Source: CAWJLS01 sp963843755 (GTDB taxonomy: Bacteria > Acidobacteriota > Thermoanaerobaculia > Multivoradales > DATKCC01). From it: a stretch of DNA of 64,000 bases. Position numbers and translations under genes: made by a program. The notes beneath the pieces were generated by a model. That model was given only the letters and a program-made list of their open reading frames with translations. It did no database searches and had not been told where the DNA came from. Shown in pieces: positions 46,144-54,901 of this stretch (positions are counted from its first letter, which is position 1; every line of letters begins with the position of its first letter). The stretch is from the NCBI GenBank assembly GCA_963843755.1, contig CAWJLS010000002.1, positions 186,001 to 250,000 of the forward strand, written 5' to 3'.

Positions 46144-47985
46144 ATGACACAGCAGAAGATGACTACAGAGACCACGGAGCGGCAGCGCAAGTACGTGAAC
46201 GAACAGAAGGCCAAGGGGCACGGCCTCGGAGTCGTGTTCGCAGATGCATTCCTTCGGGGGATGCGCGACATCGGGTACAAGGACCCCGCCTGGGCCCTCG
46301 CCGAGCAGATCGACAACGCCGTTCAGGCGGCCGCCAAGACGATTTCGCTCCGTTTCAGCTTCGACAAGAAGAACAAGAGTCAAGCCAAGCCCGACCAACT
46401 CGCGCTGGTCGACGACGGCAACGGCATGATCCCCGAAATGCTCGGCTACGCCGTTCGCTGGGGTGGGACGGATCGCGAGGGCGATCGGCAAGGATTTGGT
46501 CGCTATGGGTACGGGCTGCCGAGTTCTGCCGTCAGCATTGCCAAGCGGTACACGGTGTACTCGAAGACCTCCGAGTCGCCATGGCACTCGGTGACCGTCG
46601 ACATCGACGAACTCGCATCGGCTGCCAGCGACATCAAGCGCACTGAGGAACTCCTTTCCGCTACGCCGGCGAAACTGCCGAAGTGGCTTGTCGAGGCTGA
46701 AGATCAGATCGATCTGGCGAAACTCGAGTCCGGGACGGTAGTCGTACTGGAGGACCTCGACCGCTTGCGGGCGACCAGTGGATGGAAGAAGGCCGACACG
46801 ATCAAGACAAAGCTTCTTCAGCATTTCGGTGTGATCTACCGGCATTGGTTGGGGGAGCGGCGGATTTTCGTCCACGGGATCCGCACTCTGCCCGTCGACC
46901 CGCTTTTCCTAATGGAGCATGGGCGGTTTTTCGACGAGACCTCCATTCGAGCTATTGGTGTCCAGACCCGGACGTTCGAGATGGAGACCTCCCGGAAAAC
47001 AAAGGGGACGGTTACCATTCGTGCCGCGCTGCTACCACCGAACTTCCAGTTGAAGACGCCGCCGGGACGCCTCAACTCGAATGGCGATATTGCCGGCCCG
47101 ACTAACGACCGATTCAAGATCATGAAGGAGTTCAACGGGCTCCTTATTTGCCGGGAGCGCCGGCAGATCGACTGCGTCTCTCCGCGCTGGACGAAGTTCC
47201 AGAACTACGACGCGCACGTGAAGGTCGAGGTCGATTTCGACCCCGAACTGGACGAGTTCTTCGGCATTACTACTGCCAAGCAGCAGATTGTGATCGCGGA
47301 TGAAATGTGGGAGAAACTGCAGCACAGCGGTCGCGGAGGTGGTGGACTAAAGGACTTGGTCAGGGACCTGCGTAAGCGGCTGGATGAACTGCGTGACGAA
47401 CTCAAGGCGAAGCTCAAGTCCACCGAGGGAAAGGACGAGCCTCGCCCTAGCGCCATCGCGATGACTGAGACTGAGAAGTTCAAGGTCTCGACGACCGAGC
47501 CGACGCGGGAGCATCGTGAGGAGGCGGAGCGCAACCTCGACCGCGAAGCGAAGGAGCGCGCCGAGGCCACTGGAAAGCGCCACGAGGAGGTCGTGGAGGA
47601 ACTCCGTCAAGAGATCTCCAAGCGCCGCTGGGAAGTGGAATTCGCGGCGATCCCGGAGGGACCTTTCTACTCGCCAAAGCGCCTCGGTGAGCAGAAGCGC
47701 ATCGTCCTCAACACGGATCACCCCTTCTACTCGAAGGTCTATGAAATCGCGCCGGACGTGAGCGCCGCACTCGAGGTCTTGCTGTTTGTTCTCGCAGAGC
47801 GAGAGCTTGAGTCCTTTGGGGACGCGGAGATCTTCTACAAGGCCGAACGGCAGCGCTGGTCCGAGCGGCTACGCTATGCCCTCGACGTGCTCACGACAGA
47901 CGAGGACCTCGCTGACCGTGCAGCGGCGATAGCGGAAGCCATGTACCTGAATGATGAAGCGACCCCGCCACCATCGATCGAGTAA
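46144..47985 (+). CDS. Second MORC-like GHKL ATPase
   Basis: A 613-residue protein with N-box ALAEQIDNAVQAAA, G1 LVDDGNGMIPEMLG and G2 GFGRYGYGLPSSAVSIAK. It shares the layout of the minus-strand ATPase, including KQQIVIADEMW and a late NTDHPFYSKVYEIAP element. It adds a long charged coiled coil (about residues 400-500, LRKRLDELRDELKAKLKSTE). ATG 46144 has AAGGAGA upstream. The pairing of two related ATPases around a regulator suggests a heterodimeric or two-step machine. Confidence 0.85.
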   Translation: MTQQKMTTETTERQRKYVNEQKAKGHGLGVVFADAFLRGMRDIGYKDPAWALAEQIDNAVQAAAKTISLRFSFDKKNKSQAKPDQLALVDDGNGMIPEMLGYAVRWGGTDREGDRQGFGRYGYGLPSSAVSIAKRYTVYSKTSESPWHSVTVDIDELASAASDIKRTEELLSATPAKLPKWLVEAEDQIDLAKLESGTVVVLEDLDRLRATSGWKKADTIKTKLLQHFGVIYRHWLGERRIFVHGIRTLPVDPLFLMEHGRFFDETSIRAIGVQTRTFEMETSRKTKGTVTIRAALLPPNFQLKTPPGRLNSNGDIAGPTNDRFKIMKEFNGLLICRERRQIDCVSPRWTKFQNYDAHVKVEVDFDPELDEFFGITTAKQQIVIADEMWEKLQHSGRGGGGLKDLVRDLRKRLDELRDELKAKLKSTEGKDEPRPSAIAMTETEKFKVSTTEPTREHREEAERNLDREAKERAEATGKRHEEVVEELRQEISKRRWEVEFAAIPEGPFYSPKRLGEQKRIVLNTDHPFYSKVYEIAPDVSAALEVLLFVLAERELESFGDAEIFYKAERQRWSERLRYALDVLTTDEDLADRAAAIAEAMYLNDEATPPPSIE

Positions 47986-48076
47986 GAGCTCGATCGCCTT
48001 TCGGTCCCGACAGATAGGGCAATCGAGGGCAGATGAGGCAGCGTCGGTGCCGACTCGTCGAGTGCCGGCCTGCCGC

Positions 48077-48092
48077 GGGGGGGGGGGGGGGG
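48077..48092. repeat. Run of 16 consecutive G
   Basis: An unbroken G16 tract lies just 3' of the ATPase gene in non-coding DNA. Such runs can form quadruplexes, vary in length by slippage, or mark assembly trouble. Confidence 0.9.
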
Positions 48093-48184
48093 CAGATTCG
48101 CTCTCTGCGGGCGGCCTTCTATACACTGACACGTGAAGATGTTTGCACGTCCAGCAGGACGCAGTGCCAGGCGAGTAGAGCGGC

Positions 48185-48296
48185 TCTCCCACCAATCCCG
48201 GGTCACTCTTGTTGGTGACCGGCGACCAGTAGATCCCGGCTCGGGCGAGAGACAACGTAGCTGATCACGGAGGTTTCGACGTAGACGAGAGGTTTG
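48185..48296 (-). pseudogene. 5' fragment of a PIN-domain toxin gene (degraded copy A)
   Basis: Homologous to the start of the PIN gene at 50416-50892: KPLVYVETSVISYVVSRPSR, then DLLVAGHQQ before a frameshift and stop. The GTG start is changed to GCG. It is the left half of a duplicated segment into which an IS has inserted. Confidence 0.75.
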
Positions 48297-48387
48297 ATCG
48301 CGGGGCCACTCTAGCGCAAACACGGTGCGCTGCCCGGGCGGCGTGCCAGGCGATTGGAGCTGCCCCCGGCGGATCACGGCCTGCTAG

Positions 48388-49942
48388 GAGTCTGCGCGGC
48401 AGGAACCGGCGTGGGTAGAATGCCCCATGTCCACGACGTTCAGGCCGTACGAGCCGGACCAGAGCCTGCTTCTGCCACCGTCTCCTCGGGACTGGCTTCC
48501 TGAGGAGCATCTGGCGTACTTCATCTCGGACACGATTGAGGCGCTGGACCTGAGCGGGTTCTTCGCGCGCTACGAGGGGGACGGTCGTCGCAATCGTCCC
48601 TACCATCCGGAGATGATGGTGAAGATTCTGGTCTACGCCTATTCGACCGGGGTGTTCTCCTCGCGCAAGATCGCCAAGAAGCTCGAGGAGGACGTGGCGT
48701 TCCGGGTGCTCGGGGCGGGCAACTTTCCGGCGCACCGCACGATCTGCGACTTCCGGCACGACCACCTGGAGGAGTTCGGCAAGCTGTTCGTCCAGGTGGT
48801 GCGGGTGGCCCGCGAGTCGGGGATGGTGAAGCTGGGCACCGTGGGGGTGGACGGCTCGAAGGTCAAGGCCAACGCCAGCCGCCACAAGGCGATGAGCTAC
48901 AAGAGGATGAAGCAGGAGGACAAGCGCCTTCGGCGCGAGATCGACGAGCTCTTGGGTCAGGCCGAAGACCAGGACGCCGAGGAGGATCGCCTCTACGGTC
49001 CGGACCGGCGGGGCGACGAGCTTCCGGAAGAGCTGCGGCGGCGCGAGGATCGGCTCAAGACGATCCAGGCCGCCAAGAAGCGCCTGGAGCAGCGCCAAGC
49101 TGAGGAGGACCGCAAGAAGGGGCGTCACGAGGGGGACGAGCGCAAGAGCCCTCGGGGTGGACCCCGCTTCGCCCGGGACTTCGGGGTGCCCGAGGACAAG
49201 GCCCAGGACAACTTCACCGATCCAGAGAGCCGGATCATGAAGACCTCCCGAGGCTTCGAGCAGTGCTACAACCCGCAGATCGCCGTCGACGACGAGCACC
49301 AGATCATCGTCGCGACCACCTTCACCAACAGTGCGAACGACATGAGGCAGCTCGAGCCCCTGGTCGACGCGATCGACCGGGTGACGGACCAACGGCCCAA
49401 GCGGCTGCTCGCGGACGCCGGCTATTGCTCGGAGGAGAACTTGAGCCGCCTGGAGAAGCATGGGATCGATGCCTACGTCTCGCTCGGCCGCGAAGGAAAG
49501 GAGGCGCCCGAGAAGGACCTCTCGGGCAAGCCCGCCACCGCACGGATGCGCGAGAAGCTGGCCACCGAGCAAGGCAGACGGCGCTACGCCAGGCGTAAGG
49601 CGATCCCGGAGCCGGTCTTCGGCTGGATCAAGAATGTCCTCGGCTTCCGGCAATTCAGTCTCCGGGGAGAGCGTAAGGCGGGCGGTGAATGGGATCTGGT
49701 CTGCCTCGCCACCAACCTGCGGCGCATGAGGAACCTCGCGAGGGCGGCCGGATGAGCCAACTCGGTCCAGCTCGCGGGCTCGGGCTCCTGCCAGGCGGCT
49801 GCGTCGCCTTCGCCGAGGTCCCGCTCACCGGACATCCGGTCGGCCCAACACCGGACCCGGCCTCGATTCGACGGCTCGGCCACCCGGCGAGGCGCGGGAA
49901 CCACCGATTGCCGGGTCTACGCGCGTCCTGCCGCGCAGACTC
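48388..49942 (+). mobile_element. IS1182-family insertion sequence, 1555 bp
   Basis: 17-bp inverted repeats GAGTCTGCGCGGCAGGA lie at both ends. CTAG lies outside each end (48384-48387 and 49943-49946), consistent with a target duplication. The paralogous segment at about 50973-50977 shows the uninterrupted target, so the borders are well supported. Confidence 0.9.
48427..49755 (+). CDS. IS1182-family transposase
   Basis: A 442-residue DDE transposase. The N-terminal LLPPSPRDWLPEEHLAYFIS and YHPEMMVKILVYAYSTGVFS segments are typical. Catalytic residues lie in VGVDGSKVKANAS, LLADAGYCSEENL and the late PVFGWIKNVLGFRQFSLRG-type region. A charged helical insertion fills residues about 155-245. 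The frame is intact. Confidence 0.93.
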   Translation: MSTTFRPYEPDQSLLLPPSPRDWLPEEHLAYFISDTIEALDLSGFFARYEGDGRRNRPYHPEMMVKILVYAYSTGVFSSRKIAKKLEEDVAFRVLGAGNFPAHRTICDFRHDHLEEFGKLFVQVVRVARESGMVKLGTVGVDGSKVKANASRHKAMSYKRMKQEDKRLRREIDELLGQAEDQDAEEDRLYGPDRRGDELPEELRRREDRLKTIQAAKKRLEQRQAEEDRKKGRHEGDERKSPRGGPRFARDFGVPEDKAQDNFTDPESRIMKTSRGFEQCYNPQIAVDDEHQIIVATTFTNSANDMRQLEPLVDAIDRVTDQRPKRLLADAGYCSEENLSRLEKHGIDAYVSLGREGKEAPEKDLSGKPATARMREKLATEQGRRRYARRKAIPEPVFGWIKNVLGFRQFSLRGERKAGGEWDLVCLATNLRRMRNLARAAG

Positions 49943-49946
49943 CTAG

Positions 49947-50231
49947 CTCGGCGCCGCCACCAGTCGAGGATCTGGTCCTCGCCGATGGGGCGGTCGTCGG
50001 CGGGGATGCGGAGGCTTTCGCGGACCGCTCCCCAGGTTCCGCGGTCGACGGTCATCGCCACCGCGAAGGTGATCACCATGGCCAGGAGCGCGCCGAGGCC
50101 GGCGACGCCCATGTCCTTCTGGGCGTCCCAGACGTCTCCCTGGGCGCCGAGGAAGGCGAGGCCGCCAACCACCACCCACCAAGTTCCCGGCACCAACCCC
50201 GGCAGTCCCAGTCCCGGAGTCGCGGCGGCTC
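49947..50231 (-). pseudogene. DUF2238 (YjdF-like) fragment, copy A
   Basis: Encodes the C-terminal pattern AFLGAQGDVWDAQKDMGVAG with one membrane helix and ends ILDWWRRR at the IS border. The N-terminal membrane helices are missing. It is paralogous to 50964-51329. Confidence 0.7.
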
Positions 50232-50411
50232 TCAGCCTTCCGTCTCGGCGACCAGCTCGACGGGGCGGGGCGGATGGGAGATATACCGGCGGCCGCTTGT
50301 TTCTTCGCGCCTCTTCAGCTCCTGGTAGATCCGGTCCAGGTCGTGTCCGAACCGGGAGGAGTGCTCTTCGCGGATCTTCCGAACTTCCTTGACGATCGGG
50401 TCTTCCCACAT
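50232..50411 (-). CDS. Putative antitoxin of the PIN pair
   Basis: A 59-residue acidic protein from ATG 50411 (MWEDPIVKEVRKIREEHSSR). It continues FGHDLDRIYQELKRREETSG and ends with a Pro-rich tail. This small family is often found next to PIN toxins in plants' and soil bacteria's symbiont genomes and cyanobacteria. It starts four bases after the PIN stop, so the two are co-expressed. The order toxin then antitoxin is unusual. Confidence 0.6.
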   Translation of the reverse strand: MWEDPIVKEVRKIREEHSSRFGHDLDRIYQELKRREETSGRRYISHPPRPVELVAETEG

Positions 50412-50415
50412 GAAC

Positions 50416-50892
50416 TTACTCCTCCAGCAGATCTTCGGGGGTGCAGAGGATCGAGGGCTCGAAACCATTGTGACGGCAGATTCTGTCGATGGCGGCGCGC
50501 ATGGCTGCATTCGCCAGGTGCTTGTGGTTCCAGGTCAACAGGAACTCCGCACCGTTGGTGACGGCGATCGCGATGTGCAGCGCGTCCTCGGCCGCCTTCT
50601 GGGGCAGCGGCCCGTCGTCGACGAGTTGCCGCGCGAGGGCGAGAGCGTCCTCGGAAATCGCCAAGAGCTCCAGATGCTCCAGGATCTCGAGCTGTTCGCG
50701 GGCTGCCTGCTCGTCTCCTTGCGAGGCCTCCTCGACGACCAGCTCCGATGCAGCGAGGCGAAAGGCGCTCCGTCGGTGTTCCCACCAATCCTGGGTCACC
50801 TGTTGATGACCGGCGACCAGTAGATCCCGGCTCGGGCGAGAGACGAGGTAGCTGATCACGGAGGTTTCGACGTAGACGAGAGGTTTGAGCAC
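50416..50892 (-). CDS. PIN-domain toxin (VapC-like)
   Basis: A 158-residue putative ribonuclease. The first acidic residue is in VYVETSVISYLVSRPS (E in place of the usual D). Others are in ELVVEEASQG and AAEDALHIAIAVTNGAEFLL, with WNHKHLANA near the end. The start is GTG 50892. The E-for-D change is common in this PIN subgroup. The small acidic gene at 50232 is its likely antitoxin. Confidence 0.8.
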   Translation of the reverse strand: MLKPLVYVETSVISYLVSRPSRDLLVAGHQQVTQDWWEHRRSAFRLAASELVVEEASQGDEQAAREQLEILEHLELLAISEDALALARQLVDDGPLPQKAAEDALHIAIAVTNGAEFLLTWNHKHLANAAMRAAIDRICRHNGFEPSILCTPEDLLEE

Positions 50893-50963
50893 GAGGCCAC
50901 TCTAGCGCAACCACGATGCTCCGCCCTGGCGGCAAGCCAGGCGATGAGAGCTGGCCCCGGCGG

Positions 50964-51329
50964 TCACGGCTTGTCGGCTTGGCGCCGCCGCCACCAGTCG
51001 AGGATCTGGTCCTCGCCGATGGGGCGGTCGTCGGCGGGGATGCGGAGGCTTTCGCGGACCGCTCCCCAGGTGCCGCGGTCGACGGTCATCGCCACGGCGA
51101 AGGTGATCGCCATGGCCAGGAGCGCGCCGAGGCCGGCGACGCCCATGTCCTTCTGGGCGTCCCAGACGTCGCCTTGGGCGCCGAGGAAGGCGAGGCCGGC
51201 TTCGGGGTTGACCTTCAGGTGGGCGACCAGGAACCCGAAGCAGAAGTGCACCAGCCGGTCGTACATGTTGCGGTCGGTGCCGGCCCAGCGCTGGAGGGTG
51301 AAGCCGAAGGGGACCGCCGGGTAGGTGTA
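50964..51329 (-). pseudogene. DUF2238 (YjdF-like) fragment, copy B
   Basis: Reads YTYPAVPFGFTLQRWAGTDR and MYDRLVHFCFGFLVAHLK, then jumps to AFLGAQGDVWDAQKDMGVAG. The normal family has more membrane helices between these parts, so an internal deletion is likely. A stop codon lies just upstream. A 100-residue product from ATG 51266 is possible. Confidence 0.65.
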
Positions 51330-51467
51330 TCCGCGCCGCCTTCAACGCTCCCGCAAGAGCCCGAGTTGCGCGAGTCCGGACAGGAGCTCTATGGAGGTGT
51401 GGTCCCGTGAGGAAACGTCCTACCGGCGGGCGTTCACTTGAATAGGAGACCTATGGAGGGCATGACC

Positions 51468-52109
51468 ATGCGACACCGATGGCTCCTCACCACCATGATC
51501 GTCGCCGCCATCGCGGCCGGCTCGGCTGTTTCGGCAAGAGCGGCTCGCGCCGCGGAGGCATCGCCGCTGGGCTTCTGGGAATCGACCGACACCTCGTCGG
51601 GCGGGATCGGAGTAGCTCTCGAGCTGCGGGCTGACGGCAGTCTGCGCCATTGCGCCGTGGTTCTCGTGGACTTCGACTACCGGCTCAAGGGGGACCAGGT
51701 CGTCCTGTCCGATCCCACCGGCGCTGACCAGGCGCCCGCGGCCACGCTCGGGGACAACGTCATGATCCTGACCGGTCCCGATGGCTCGACGCTCGAGAAG
51801 AAGAGATTCCGAGCGCCACCCGGGGGCAATTCGCCCATCCTCGGCGATTGGTCCTACGACTATTACGGCCAGGCGACCGCCTTCGAAAGGTACGCCGAAG
51901 ACGGCAAGGTGCACTTCCGACTGCCGCTCCGCACCGAGACCGGCACCTACCGGCTCGACGGCGACCGGATCCGGGTGACGCTGGCCGGTCACCGAGAGAA
52001 GTGGCTCTGGAGCGTCGAGGGTGACGAGCTTCTCGTCGGCCCGCGCGGGGAACGGCGCCGGTACCGGAGGGTGCCGGGCGGGGCCTGGTACCTGGCGCCG
52101 GCCGATTGA
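51468..52109 (+). CDS. Exported beta-rich hypothetical protein
   Basis: A 213-residue protein. Signal peptide MRHRWLLTTMIVAAIAAGSA with an ARA-AEA cleavage site. The mature part begins PLGFWESTDTSSGGIGVALE and has repeated strands such as YRLKGDQVVLSDP and TYRLDGDRIRVTL, resembling lipocalin-like or DUF-type stress proteins. ATG 51468 follows GGAGG by eight bases; ATG 51453 and 51462 are alternatives. Confidence 0.7.
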   Translation: MRHRWLLTTMIVAAIAAGSAVSARAARAAEASPLGFWESTDTSSGGIGVALELRADGSLRHCAVVLVDFDYRLKGDQVVLSDPTGADQAPAATLGDNVMILTGPDGSTLEKKRFRAPPGGNSPILGDWSYDYYGQATAFERYAEDGKVHFRLPLRTETGTYRLDGDRIRVTLAGHREKWLWSVEGDELLVGPRGERRRYRRVPGGAWYLAPAD

Positions 52110-52333
52110 GGGCGCGCCAGAGGGAGGCTCCACGCCCACAGCGGGTGGCTCCGGTGGCGCGGAGGTCCGTGCCCCGGCATGTGGCGCCGGCCCTCCGGTT
52201 CTGTGGCCGTTGCCGATTCATGGCACCGCTTGCCGATCGACGGCACGGGCTGCACGCAGGCCTCGGTGCCTGATCGAGGTCCTGTCCGCCGGGTGTCCAT
52301 CGCCCCGATCCTGCCACCAGTCTCCACTGCCGC

Positions 52334-52373
52334 TTGCCGACGGCATGCAATTTGTCATACAATATCAATGACA
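52334..52373 (+). promoter_or_regulatory. Promoter and operator of the CopG/MazF pair
   Basis: TTGCCG (52334-52339), 18 bp, TACAAT (52358-52363). The inverted repeat TGTCAT (52353-52358) and ATGACA (52368-52373) overlaps the -10 box, as expected for autoregulation by a ribbon-helix-helix antitoxin. Confidence 0.65.
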
Positions 52374-52384
52374 TTGGAGATACC

Positions 52385-52678
52385 GTGCGTACACTAAGCG
52401 TCAGGTTGCCCGATCCGCTCGATCGCAAGCTCGACCACGAGGCCCGCGACGAAGGGAAGAGTCGCTCGGAGCTGGCTCGTGAGGCGATCGCGGACTTCGT
52501 CGAGCGGCGGGAACGGGAGCGGTTCCTCGCCACGTTGGCGGAGGAGGCGCGAGGGGTCCGGGGTGCTCCCGAGAGCCAGCGCATCGCTGAGGAGTTTCTG
52601 GTCGCGGAGAACGAGGCCTTGAAGGTGGCGGAGGGAGGGGGCCAGGGGGATGATCCAGACGAGCGCTGGTGGGAGTGA
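52385..52678 (+). CDS. Ribbon-helix-helix (CopG-type) antitoxin
   Basis: A 97-residue protein from GTG 52385 with GGAG five bases upstream. The RHH domain reads RTLSVRLPDPLDRKLDHEAR, then DEGKSRSELAREAIADFVER. The acidic C-terminal part would cover the toxin. The MazF-like gene starts three bases after its stop. Confidence 0.85.
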   Translation: MRTLSVRLPDPLDRKLDHEARDEGKSRSELAREAIADFVERRERERFLATLAEEARGVRGAPESQRIAEEFLVAENEALKVAEGGGQGDDPDERWWE

Positions 52679-52681
52679 CCG

Positions 52682-53026
52682 ATGAGGCGCGGCGAGGTCT
52701 GGGTGGCGAACCTGAATCCGAACCGCGGCGCGGAGATCGGGAAGATCCGGCCGGTCCTGGTCATCCAAGAGGACGCGCTCGGGCCGGAGGTCACGGAGAC
52801 GGTGGTTGTCTTGCCGTTGACGTCGCAGGTCCGCGAGACGGTGCAGCACCTGCGATGCACCCTGCCGGCCCGGGATCGTCTACGGCGGCCGTGCCAGGTG
52901 CTGATCGATCAGCCGCGAACCCTCGACCGCAACCGAATCGGCGAAGGCCCCCTCACTCGTCTGACCGAGCAGGAGATGGCCGCCGTGGAGCGGACGCTCA
53001 AGGCCGTGCTCGGGCTGACGGAATAG
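52682..53026 (+). CDS. mazF: MazF/PemK-type endoribonuclease toxin
   Basis: A 114-residue mRNA interferase. The start MRRGEVWVANLNPNRGAEIG, KIRPVLVIQEDA, VVVLPLTSQV and QVLIDQPRTLDRNRIGE are the family core, including the GxxRPVLV and DQxRT elements. The length is complete. It forms a pair with the upstream RHH antitoxin. Confidence 0.9.
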   Translation: MRRGEVWVANLNPNRGAEIGKIRPVLVIQEDALGPEVTETVVVLPLTSQVRETVQHLRCTLPARDRLRRPCQVLIDQPRTLDRNRIGEGPLTRLTEQEMAAVERTLKAVLGLTE

Positions 53027-53274
53027 GGATCGGGGGTGTAGCCAGCAGCGTTGGGTATCTCGACACCCCGCCGGTCACTCATTGAGGGCCTATTGTCTCT
53101 CCCAAGAGAAACCTTCGCACGGAGATCTTTTTCTCTCCTGGCGACTATTAGTTTCCACTTTATCGATAACCCAGGGACATATATCCTCTATATGGGTGCA
53201 ACCATCCATTAAGTCGCTTGTTCGCAGTGGGTTAGCGCTTGCGTTGTCGCTCGGGCCGGTCTACCCTCCGGGCC

Positions 53275-53751
53275 ATGGAGAGTCCGCACGAGGTTCCATC
53301 GCAGAAGCGGCGCAAGAAGAAAGCGTACGACGGCCGCCCGCTCGCGATCCTGCGGAGGATCCGGGGCTTGACCCAGCAGAGGCTCGCCGACGCGACCGGG
53401 ATCGAGGCGCGGAACATCGGCAAGTTCGAGCGAAGCGAGTCGGTTCCTGACGAGGAACAGCTCGGGCAAATCGCCGACGCGTTGCGCGTCCCTGTCTTCG
53501 TCGTGGAGGAACTACGCGACATGGTTTCCCGGGTGGAACGGTTCGGGGAGCAGTCCAGCCTTTGGAGCGGTCGGATTAGTGCGGAAGGTCCTCAGCCGGA
53601 GATCGTTGGGGAGCCGGATCCCTTCGATCCGGAAGACACCACAAAGCAGGCCAGGCGCTTGAAAGATTCCCGTACGATAAGCCGGATGCAGCAGGCGATG
53701 GGCGAGACCCTCTGGCGTCTCATGCAGGGCTCTGACGACTCGCGGGGGTAG
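53275..53751 (+). CDS. XRE-family transcriptional regulator
   Basis: A 158-residue DNA-binding protein from ATG 53275. The basic start (SQKRRKKKAYDG) leads into the helix-turn-helix LAILRRIRGLTQQRLADATG, IEARNIGKFERSESVPDEEQ. The C-terminal half is a helical segment of unknown role. No partner toxin is directly attached, so it may be a solitary regulator. Confidence 0.8.
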   Translation: MESPHEVPSQKRRKKKAYDGRPLAILRRIRGLTQQRLADATGIEARNIGKFERSESVPDEEQLGQIADALRVPVFVVEELRDMVSRVERFGEQSSLWSGRISAEGPQPEIVGEPDPFDPEDTTKQARRLKDSRTISRMQQAMGETLWRLMQGSDDSRG

Positions 53752-53798
53752 CGGGGTCTCCCGCTCGGGCCCATCCCCTCCGACTGTCCTCGGGCCTC

Positions 53799-53828
53799 TT
53801 GTCTGAGAAGCCGAAGTGTGGCTACAAT
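53799..53828 (+). promoter_or_regulatory. Promoter of the Phd/VapC pair
   Basis: TTGTCT (53799-53804), 18 bp, TACAAT (53823-53828), 17 bp before ATG 53845. GGAGG lies at 53836. Confidence 0.6.
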
Positions 53829-53844
53829 GGCCACGGAGGCGCCC

Positions 53845-54132
53845 ATGACCACCGTCAGCACCCGCAAGCTCAAGGACAGCCTGTCGGCCTATCTCCGCCG
53901 CGTCGAGCGCGGTGAGCAGATCGTCGTCATGCGGGGCAAGAAGGCTGTCGCGGCACTCGTCCCGTTCGAGGAGGCCGCCGGCCTGGACGAGGACGCCAAG
54001 TTGCGCCAGCTCGCCGCGCAGGACCTGATCGTGCTTCCCGAGGGTCCGACGCCAGAGGAACGCTTCACCGCTCCTCGCATCCCGGCCCGCGGCAAGTCCG
54101 CCTCGGAGATGGTGCTCGAGGACCGCCGGTGA
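53845..54132 (+). CDS. Phd/YefM-type antitoxin
   Basis: A 95-residue protein. VSTRKLKDSLSAYLRRVERG, EQIVVMRGKKAVAALVPFEE is the Phd/YefM DNA-binding fold. The C-terminal tail is the likely toxin-binding part. Its stop overlaps the PIN gene start (GTGA). Confidence 0.9.
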   Translation: MTTVSTRKLKDSLSAYLRRVERGEQIVVMRGKKAVAALVPFEEAAGLDEDAKLRQLAAQDLIVLPEGPTPEERFTAPRIPARGKSASEMVLEDRR

Positions 54133-54557
54133 TCCTGTTTGTGGACACGAGCGCTCTGATCAAGCTGTACATCGAGGAAGACGGCAGTGAGGCCATGGCC
54201 GAGCGCGCTCGGGGCAGCCGGATCGCGCTGTCGGTGCTGGCCTACGCGGAGGTCTACTCCACGTTCGCCCGCCGTCTGCGCGAGGCCTTGCTCACCGAGG
54301 AGGAGCACGACGAGCTGGCCGATCGGTTCGAGCGCGACTGGCAGAGCGTGATCGCGGTCGCGGTCCGGCCGCCGCTCATCGGCCGGGTCCCGCGGCTGGT
54401 CAGAGAGCACCCCCTGCGGGGCGCTGATGCGGTCCACCTGGCCAGCGCGCTGGCGCTCCGGGAGGCCGGCGTGGACGTCACGTTCGCCGTCGCCGACGGA
54501 CGGCTGGTGGACGCTGCCGCGCTCGAGGGCCTGCAAGTCTTCAATCCGTTGAATTGA
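54129..54557 (+). CDS. vapC: PIN-domain toxin (VapC)
   Basis: A 142-residue ribonuclease toxin from GTG 54129. Catalytic acidic residues are in LFVDTSALIKLYIEED, AYAEVYSTFAR, LRGADAVHLASAL and FAVADGRL. It is coupled to the Phd-type antitoxin. Confidence 0.9.
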   Translation: MILFVDTSALIKLYIEEDGSEAMAERARGSRIALSVLAYAEVYSTFARRLREALLTEEEHDELADRFERDWQSVIAVAVRPPLIGRVPRLVREHPLRGADAVHLASALALREAGVDVTFAVADGRLVDAAALEGLQVFNPLN

Positions 54558-54901
54558 CGACGCACCACTCCGTGTTCGGCGCGCAGACGAGGCACCACGA
54601 GCTCAGAGGTGCGGACGACGTGCCCGGACGACGTGCCAGGCGAATGGAGGTTGGCAGATCGTGGAGTCGTACGGGCCACCTCTACTTGGCTGACACCTCG
54701 TCCGTCTCGTCGAGCCGGTCGAGGACGGCAGGATCCAGAAGCCGGAGCCGAGGAATTAGAAGGTCACGCGCCGGTTCCCGCTCACCTGGACCGCCCAGGT
54801 ACCTTCGCGGCTTCCCGCGAGGGAAGAGCAGCAGCATCGGGGGCGCTCTCGGCCTTCAGCAGGAGCTTGACTAGCGCCGAATAGGGCGGTATTGTGGCGG
54901 T
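54558..54901. other. Gap with toxin-antitoxin debris
   Basis: No intact gene. On the minus strand near 54700-54750 the reading LLDPAVLDRLDE matches the C-terminal part of the antitoxin at 58056-58301, so this is a decayed antitoxin tail. Around 54600-54640 the sequence resembles the upstream region of the PIN gene at 50892. Confidence 0.5.
54612..54637. repeat. Two tandem 13-bp units
   Basis: CGGACGACGTGCC is present twice head to tail. Confidence 0.8.

Noticed and set aside
47869..48255. Minus-strand frame across the ATPase 3' end and the G16 tract
   Set aside because: Part is antisense to the ATPase and part is a frame-shifted reading of the PIN remnant.
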